A stretch of 64,000 bases of DNA, from positions 3,738,586-3,802,585 of the forward strand of contig JAJEKV010000002.1 of assembly GCA_021234155.1 (NCBI GenBank), written 5' to 3'. Source of the stretch: Isoetes taiwanensis (Eukaryota; Streptophyta; Lycopodiopsida; Isoetales; Isoetaceae). Position 1 is the first letter of the stretch, and each line of letters starts with the position of its first letter. The notes below the pieces were generated by a model that was not told the DNA's origin, searched no databases, and was given only the letters and a program-made list of their open reading frames with translations. Position numbers and translations under genes: made by a program. This document shows positions 56,581 to 64,000 of this stretch, piece by piece.

Positions 56581-58354
56581 CCGGAGTACTACATAGGAAC
56601 ATTCAAATTATTTAGCTTAAATTATAAGACTACATGAGCAGATGAAACAAATCAAGGTAGCTCTAAGTTATCTCATAATCGTGACGAGCCATTTAAACTG
56701 TCAAAGAAGCTGCTGCAATATATCTATCTGAAAATACTTTTACAAAATCCAAAGCCAATCTACAATTCTCAAAGACCCGTTTCCCACTTATATTTAGTTG
56801 GGAACTATAGTTAATACGATGTGTTTAGCACTGTCTACTAGTGCAGAAGAGGTATCAGTCATCTACAAATGAGACATCATGTGTTAAGCTTTCAAAGACA
56901 AAATTGTCATCGTCAAGATTTGAAGGGGAGGAAGTAAAGACATGACATGCATGGATGCATGTATTATTGTGCATGCCAAAAATCATCATCTTAAAATAAT
57001 AATGTATTCACCTATAACATTAAATCAATGACAACTGTAATAAGATAAAATACATGGTTTTCATGGAGTGCAGGATGGAGAACATATACTAATGAATATA
57101 GTATGAAACTAGTAGCATATATAATAGTTTAAGTGGCAGTGGGTCAACTGGATCAATTATGGTGCATGGATCAGAAATGGTCCCCAGGACAAATCTAATG
57201 GTAAGCCAAATGGCAACAAATGCAATGAATCAAGCAATGAAGAACGAGGTAAAGAAGAAAAAATTGAAGAAACCCTACGGAAAATGGACAAGCTGAAGAA
57301 ACCCTATAGAAATAGGCTTAAATGGAACAGGGAGGAAACAAGTTCGACAAACAACTCCAGAGCCACGAAACTAGAAGACAAGAGCTGATTACGAGGGATA
57401 CTCCTCTGCAAATGCTTACAATGATCTATTTCAAAGAAGGGGGCATCTGGAATTGCTTGCGAAAAGTTCATAAAACCCAAAACTACTGCATAGCCCACTC
57501 TTCTCACGGCGGAAAAGCTATGGCAAATAAATTAAATAAGTTTCTTTCTAACAATCAGATATGTGCTTCTTCCTTGCTTCAAAACCTCTATCGAGTCAGA
57601 ATCTCTATTATAGAACGTTCTAAGCTGTTGATCTGATCTCCCAAAATGGTCGCAAGAAGCTCGAAAAACCTCTGCACCTATCAACAATGTTGCATCTCGC
57701 CTCTATTCTACTGTCGGAAAAGGTCATAAAGCAACCGCAGTCTACCAAAACCTACAAAACACAAGGACATTCGTCACATCTTCCCAAAACTTCAAGAATA
57801 GAAGGAAAGTAGAAGCAGAACAGAAGATAAAGATCTTAACCTCTAGTAATAAGATTAAGCGGAAACACTAAAAACTCCTCCATTTTAAGCAAATAGCCGC
57901 TCCAAACTCCAGCAGCACAACAAAGCAAAAAAGTTAGCAAGTGCCTCGACGACGATGGAGATCGCCATCGCCGAAGTTCGGAGGTTCGCCATAGCTAAGC
58001 TCGAAAAGGAAAGAAAAAAATAACGACAAAAAAGGAAAAAATACTATTTCTTTTTTGGATCGTTGGAATTTCTCCTTAGATGAAAGCACATGAGGAGCCG
58101 GTTAATTATCGCGCCCCTAACATAAGTTCTGACCAAAATTACTCAATGCGGCGGGTTCCACAACCTGAGCTTCTGTCTTGTTAAAATAGCCTAACTGAAA
58201 TGAGTGTATATTACCATTGTTTTGTTCCATGCAGATTATTGGACAGCTGAAGTTATTCACTAGACTCACTTGAAAAATGATGACAATTATATGCTACAAA
58301 ATTTTGCAGACCTAGAAAATAGCATCAGACCATTGTGTACGATTATCACCATGG
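56581..58354. other. intergenic stretch
   Basis: No recognisable gene. A 104-codon plus frame at 57322-57636 shows no domain. A GAAGAAACCCTA phrase is duplicated near 57265-57305. Confidence 0.4.
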
Positions 58355-58950
58355 AATAATTTAAGGGCTAAACTTAGCTATTTGGCGATTTTTTAGCACA
58401 TTTTCAAAAAAAATTGGCTAAAGTAAATGGAAAAAATTGGGAAAAAAATAATAATTTTAGCTTAACTTTTTTGGAATTTGCACCAATCTTGGAGCTCTTT
58501 AGCCAAATGCTAGAAAGTAAGAGAGTGAAATTTTCTATTGTTTAGCTAAACCATAGAAACTTTTAGAATGAATTTCGGGCTAGTTTAGCTAACATCATTC
58601 TAGTTTATATGAAATATATGATTAATAGTTTAGTTTCTAGCATTATGAATTAATTTGAGCCCTAGATTTTGCTAGTTAGCATTATTTTAGAATGTCTTCA
58701 CAAAGAAAAATGGCTAAAATAAGTGGAAACAATTGAAAAAAAAGTATAGTAATTTGGCTTAATATTTTTTGTTGGCCACACCATAGAAATTTTTGGAATG
58801 ATGTTTGGGTTAGTTTAGCTAAATGCTGGAAAGTGTGAGAGGAAAAATGTGTAGAGTTTAGCTAAACTACAGAAAGTTTTGGGATTAATATCGAGCAAGT
58901 TTAGCTAAAGTCATTCTGGCTAATAAGAAATACGCGATTAGTAATTTATT
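58355..58950 (-). repeat. TTTAGCTAAA-rich dispersed repeat, copy 3 of 3 (inverted)
   Basis: Reverse complement of the repeat at 27031-27570. Its first 90 bp also match 36465-36565 in reverse complement. Two internal units carry TTTAGCTAAAC boxes. Confidence 0.55.
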
Positions 58951-61283
58951 CCCTGATTATCACGTCTATGAGAATATTTATATTTACAGTAGATTGGCTC
59001 GAACATGCTTTATCATTAGTATTTTGACTGTTGAGAAACAATTTAGGGAGACTAGCAAATAGCAAATGATAATAATTCATCTCCTGTTTTTGTTTGTCCG
59101 AATTTATCTCAAAATTTTGCTCCATATTGTAGTGCCTTCTGCAGCCAGATGGAAGTCTTTATCACCAAAAGCCCTTAGAGACTCCTGCTGAGCACAGACC
59201 AAAATCCACAGAAAAAAATAGGAGTAGGAAACAGGCCACTTGCAGAAGTAAGATCAAACATAGTCACGATTCATGCAAATCCCTTAGCATTGAAAATTTG
59301 TTGACATGGAATCTAAGGATATTCCAGTCAAGGGGGCAAATTTATTGGCGATGGTGAAAACTTATGCATTAATATGAAAGATCATTATCTTATTTTCATC
59401 TTCATTAGTTTATTTTCTTTAGAGGTGCAACACCCCCAATTTAGAGGTGCTATATTTGGATGACAAATTTCCTTTCCTTGATACATATTACAATTCAGTA
59501 ACATGGCAACTCAAGCTAGACATTAAATTTTGAAGATAGCTTAGCCTTGCAATCTCTTTTATACCATGGGGGACTTTACTATGATCCAGCGCGATGTGGG
59601 CATTTCCGCTTTTGAAGTGCTTATTAAACTCAAAATGGATGATATATACCATTTAGAACGCAATGGACAACAAAAGAATACAATTTGGCCCTTTGCTTTG
59701 TCGTCTAGTACTGATGGTCAAGACACCCTTAGGCAGAAACGCGGGTTCAAACTCCACATATTCAAGAAAACATTTCGTACTATTCGAACTCAGACAAATC
59801 CATTGCAATGGGTTGTTTCGAACCATAAAAATGTTCGCAGCGACCTCAGCTGCCGCAATAAATTTCTTGTAATATAAATATATCTTCAAAAAAAAAAAAA
59901 AAGGGAAATCATATACATGGCTATAGGCTATATTTACTAGATCGTTTCTTTTAAAAGTGGATTTGATAAGTGAATACTTCAAAAGATATTCATGCTTGGG
60001 CTACAGATTCATACGACAAACACCAATCTAAAATCTGGACACACATCGATTGTACAATTCATAGGTAGACCTATATATCACCATGACAAAAATCAGATAT
60101 AGCAACAGACCAAAAACTTCACGAGTAAGATAGAAATTTTAATAGTCCATTAGGACCTATGGGTAGGCCTATACCAAAATCAGACATAGCACCAGACCAT
60201 AAACTTCATGGGTAGGATAGAAAACTTGACAACATCTGCTAGGACCTGATGGTCATGGAACGGGTACATGCGCAATGCTCAATAGGAAGAGAAGGCATGC
60301 TAATGTTAAAGAACAAAAGGGCAGCAACAAACATGATAAGCGATTCTGAACAAGAGGATTGTGATAAATAGTGACGCTACATTCCAACCATTTCATGAGA
60401 TTATGATTACCTCATCAGCAAGTAAATATTTTTAAGGAAATGAAAAACGATGACTCAAACTCAAGAAGTGATCACTGTCCCCATCCTTCCTAGATTACTA
60501 TATTACTATAATCCAATCTAAAACATTGATTTCTGTATTGAGTGGATGTTTGTCAAGCCAATTATAGTGTATAACTGAAAAATCAACATGTTGTTGTACA
60601 GCACCCAAAAAATATCCTGCCTCCCAATTCCGTTTTGTGCAGATCCAGGACATGAGCTCATTTGGCACATAATTCAACTCGAACTCAGAGCTTCCTAGTT
60701 TAGGTGAAATATTCCCTACCAAATCATCAGGACATATTCTGGACATGGGTAAAGGAGAACAAATGATCCCTGTGCATTGGCATGTTAAACTGCTACTGCT
60801 TGCATCCCAGTACAAAAAAATCTTCTTACCTGTATATAGTAGATTGATGCTGCACTGTTCTTGTGTCTTTACCACTCCGTTATTTGTCATGAGGCATCGT
60901 TTTCAAGAATGAAGCCATTTCTAGTTTATTGTAAGCACAGACTGCAGGATGGCATTTGCAAGAGACAGCTTGGACTGCATCCACAAGCTTTGGAGTCCAC
61001 CTCAGAATTACAGCAATGAATGGTAAGTGTTTTTCTGATGCCATTATGCTAAAAAATCTGTGTTGAAATCTGAGTCAAATACAATTCTGCTGTGTAGTTG
61101 ACGCCAAGGCACAATATCAAATAGTCATTTCAGAAAATCATAGTGACATACATATCGAGTGTTCTTTCTTTAGGCGTGCTTATGAGAATGCTATGTAGCC
61201 ATAAATAATAATACAATGTTGGGGACATCCAGACTATCGAAATCCCCATCTAGAAAGAATAATGGATTCTTGAAGAAGTTATC
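58951..61283. other. intergenic stretch downstream of SMO1
   Basis: Contains a poly(A) run at about 59888-59902 after TATATCTTC, suggesting the end of a retroposed sequence. It also contains the GC-motif copy at 59831-59866 and a tandem duplication (60062-60250, period about 98). Two frames of about 100-130 codons (59566-59877 +, 60890-60498 -) have no known motif. Confidence 0.4.
59831..59866 (-). repeat. dispersed GC-palindrome motif, copy 3 of 3 (inverted)
   Basis: In reverse complement: GAAATTTATTGCGGCAGCTG continuing AGGTCGCTGCGAACAT, matching copies 1 and 2 with transitions that loosen the palindrome. Confidence 0.65.
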
Positions 61284-62885
61284 TCAAGATAGTTTTTTGC
61301 TTATTCCCAAGAACCCATCCAATTCTTTTGGTTGTGCTTGCAAAAAACCATTTGTAAAGTTATCAAGTTTCTTCCGTTGTGCCTGAAGAAGACCATTTGT
61401 ATCAGATCAGAAATTTAACAATACAAATGAAAAACAAAATGTAGACACCTTACCTCTATTAAGCTTTTCTGATATCGATAGCCCTGAACATCACAGCCAA
61501 ATATCAGTTAGAAATAGTTTAAATATCTGTCAAATACCACATATACCAGTACCATCTATTTTCAATAGCAACTTTATGAAGTAAGAACGTGGAGAAACAA
61601 ACCTTATCCGTTCCATAAATGTGATCACAGTAAGTGAACACTGAAGCAAAATTGCTTTGGCTTTTCCCACCAACAAAGTGATGATAGTCATGATACTCTG
61701 GTCCACCATAAAGGGGGATAAGCTTTGTTGGGCTCCAAGGAAAATCATATCTGTGTCACATTTTCATAAATTTGTTAAAGAATAACCTGATTAATATTGA
61801 ATATTTGACATTCCAAAGCTTGAAAGTACATCAAACTTACCCACTGTGTGTCTCCAATGCTTCAACATTTCGCAGAACTATCCACAGCCAAAACGTAATC
61901 ATGTGTCCAGGCACAAAAGCAGGACCAACGAAGGATGGAATGCCTAGCAGTAGGATTTCAGCCCAATGGGCATATGGAGCAGCAAAACTCATTGGTGCCG
62001 TAAATTCGTGATGCATGTAATGAATTTTGTTGTAAGCCCAACTGGAATGTAGCCAACGATGGACCCAATAATTACCATAGTCTTCCACAAGAAAATAGAC
62101 AGTAAGTTGCATAAGCACTTCACTAAGGGATGGCAATGGCAAATCTGTCCTAAAGCCTATCATCTGTGCTGCAAAACAAATTTCATACACAACTAAGGTC
62201 AAATAGGCCCATTTAGTTGTCAATACTGATTAGTCTATTCACAATTTTCAGTGACAGAATGGTGAGACATAGTTAAAGGTGTTGATCAACAAGTAGGCTG
62301 ATGAAAATGATTTTTTATGGCAGCATGGTTTTCTATATTTGCGCTATTCTGCAGTGTTACCAGTGAAAATAGCGTATTTAGAGATGTTTGTTGTCCTTCC
62401 CTCATACTGTCTTGTAATTTTATTCATGAGAGGTGCAAATCTAAAGAGTGAGCAGCAAAAGGATACAGTCATGCATTGCAGTGTCCGGGTCAGGTTTTAT
62501 AAAGGCGGACTAACTATTGAACAACATTGTCTTCCTAAGATTTAATAGACATATCGTCAAAGTCGCCTTCGACATTCACCTTTTACCTTCCGGATAAGTC
62601 GCTGGAATGGCCCAAACTAACAGTAACAAAATTCCAGGAACGCAACGCATATAACATCTCCAAGCATCTGCCCAAGAAGTATGAACCCCAGGCTGAAGCT
62701 TGTATTCTCAATTTCAACAGCATCGCGGCACCATGGGAAGGGCACGATGCCAGGGTGCGACAAACTAGAATATTAGCAATACAACACATAATCTGAGACC
62801 TGAGCTGTATGTTGGAACCATAAAAGCTCCGCAAAAGAAAGGGATGTTAATGCCGTCTCACATCACGGCACCAATATGGAATCAT
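61284..62885 (-). CDS. SMO1: SMO1-type sterol 4-alpha-methyl oxidase (N-terminal exon disrupted)
   Basis: Exons read on minus: 62706-62587, 62168-61841, 61750-61603, 61483-61454, 61382-61284, with matching phases and GT-AG borders. The last ends in KKLS, a KKXX ER-retrieval signal. Motifs: EYKLQPGVHTSWADAW, RTDLPLP, VYFLVEDYGNYWVHRWLH (HX3H), HYMHHEF (HX2HH), ALETHSGYDFPWSPTK, YHDYHHFVGGKSQSNFASVF, YIYGTDKG-like HIYGTDKG. EDYxNYW and ETHSGYDFPWSPTK separate SMO1 from SMO2. The enzyme oxidises the 4-alpha methyl of 4,4-dimethylsterols in the ER using cytochrome b5 and a di-iron centre held by these histidines. The expected N-terminus is visible at 62885-62710 (MIPY; ETALTSLSFAELLWFQHTAQ; SDYVLYC; NIL) but in different frames. 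So the 5' exon has small indels, or the assembly does. The catalytic part is intact. Confidence 0.85.
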
Positions 62886-64000
62886 ATGGGGACTGAAGGG
62901 CGCGAAGGCAAGCCAAACTCTTCAGATTCGCGGCAAACCATTTCTATTTCGGATTAATGTCTTTAGAAGGCACCGAAAAAACAACTAAACTCCGAGTTGC
63001 GGCTCCGCTTAGATGGATCAGAGAAGGATGCGATCTGAACTCTTTACCTGGGGATATTTTGAGTTTTGCAAAACCAAATATAAAGTAAATTGCTTTTGGC
63101 TATTTAACGAGTTCAAGTTGTACCAGCTGGCAATTCAAACGTGAGAACCACTGCTTTTAGCTGGCGGGTCTCTGGAAATTTAGGGTTGTCTTGATAATGA
63201 CGTGTCCATTTATCTTGTTCTAAGAGGTTTACTTTTAGCTGGCCTTTTCATTTTAGCGGAAGGTTCCGATACCTGGGTGTCCGCAAGGCCGTTGTTGCGG
63301 GCTTGTCGCCTGTTTTCCATTCCGCTGCTGTTCCCGGGCTCAGGTTGCATAAAACCAGGCGGTCTTCCTAAAGACGCAGGATTGCATATGTGGGATCAGA
63401 AGGTGGTAAAAAACTCCAGGATGCTGCTGGGAGTTAAATCAGGATTTTGGATGCCACATAGAAATTTGCGGGCGTGAGTAGGTCTTGAGCTCGCTGATTT
63501 CTTTAACATGGAGCTCTGAGGGTTTCTCCTGCAGTGTTTGCCAGGTGGGAATGAGGCTATTTTATACATTCAGGTTCTATCAATTTTCCAAAGCCACCTC
63601 CTAACGCTTGGCCGCTGGAAAAAAAAGCAGTGTTGTACACGGGTTTTCTGGTAGGGAGTGTATTTTCCATGTTCTTGTTTGGTCATCTCTTATTAGTGTC
63701 ACGTTCCTGAGAGATTCGTTTTAAACTTTTTATTTTGTGTTTGTGGCATGGAGCCATGTGAATGCATTTAGACAGAAGGTTGTTTGTAGCCGGAAGTACT
63801 TTTGTTTTATTATTTAAATTTGTGGAGTTAGTTCACGGAAATTGAGAGAAGCGAAGTACTAATAAGTTTATTCTAATTAGGCTATATCCATTGGGCATTT
63901 TGGAGGTGTGGTGGTTGGACCCATGCATTTTTGCCTTACTTTTAGTCTTTTTCCTGCTTTTTTTGCATTAATTATCTCGTGGTATGTTGAACTACGGAGT
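62886..64000. other. SMO1 upstream region and right end of window
   Basis: The SMO1 promoter must lie in its first few hundred bases; no clear TATA box was assigned. A 91-codon plus frame at 63202-63477 has no recognisable domain. Nothing else supported. Confidence 0.4.

Noticed and set aside
60498-60890. 130-codon minus frame downstream of SMO1
   Set aside because: No motif; SMO1 already ends in a stop with a KKXX tail at 61284. A chance frame of this length is expected in 64 kb.
63202-63477. 91-codon plus frame near the right edge
   Set aside because: Signal-like start (LVLRGLLLAGLFILAEG) but no family resemblance and no splice context.

Overview
This is a nuclear segment of a land plant, most likely a non-flowering one such as a fern or lycophyte (inference, low certainty). 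Two host genes can be read exon by exon. A non-LEC1 NF-YB transcription-factor subunit lies on + (38350-39421). A plant SMO1-type sterol C-4 methyl oxidase lies on - (61284-62885). Plant-type Copia, TRIM and long-LTR elements fit a large, repeat-rich genome.

Layout. 1-4300: a decayed LINE running off the left edge on -, followed by two tandem-repeat blocks. 4300-8400: AT-rich sequence with a 413-bp foldback element and a complete-looking miniature LTR element (TRIM, 7319-7648). 8430-10725: a 5'-truncated LINE on -. 11250-12425: a decayed fragment resembling a large GTPase plus Cys-rich protein. 13418-15690: two decayed DNA transposons with unusual transposases. One is a Merlin/IS1595-like DDE transposase (+). 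The other is a Replitron-like HUH endonuclease (-), with an H-hydrophobic-H motif and a YxxK tyrosine motif. 18600-27030: further LINE copies and a poly(A) retroposon with an 18-bp target duplication. 30956-35698: a young, nearly whole Copia element sitting in a coding-like exon. 37540-39421: GC-rich promoter and NF-YB. 46143-56580: a large broken LTR retrotransposon whose 3' LTR carries a hAT-like MITE, while the 5' LTR keeps the empty site. 56580-64000: repeats, then SMO1.

The two host genes are unrelated in function: NF-YB joins NF-YC and NF-YA to bind CCAAT boxes, and SMO1 acts in the ER on 4,4-dimethylsterols. Everything else is mobile DNA or its remains. The most unusual content is the Merlin-like and Replitron-like pair, lying tail to tail about 430 bp apart. 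Also notable are an apparent 6-nt microexon in NF-YB, a Copia primer site matching the anticodon arm of initiator tRNA-Met, and a TRIM whose tRNA complementarity seems to extend past the usual primer site. All family assignments come from reading the sequence by eye; no search was run.
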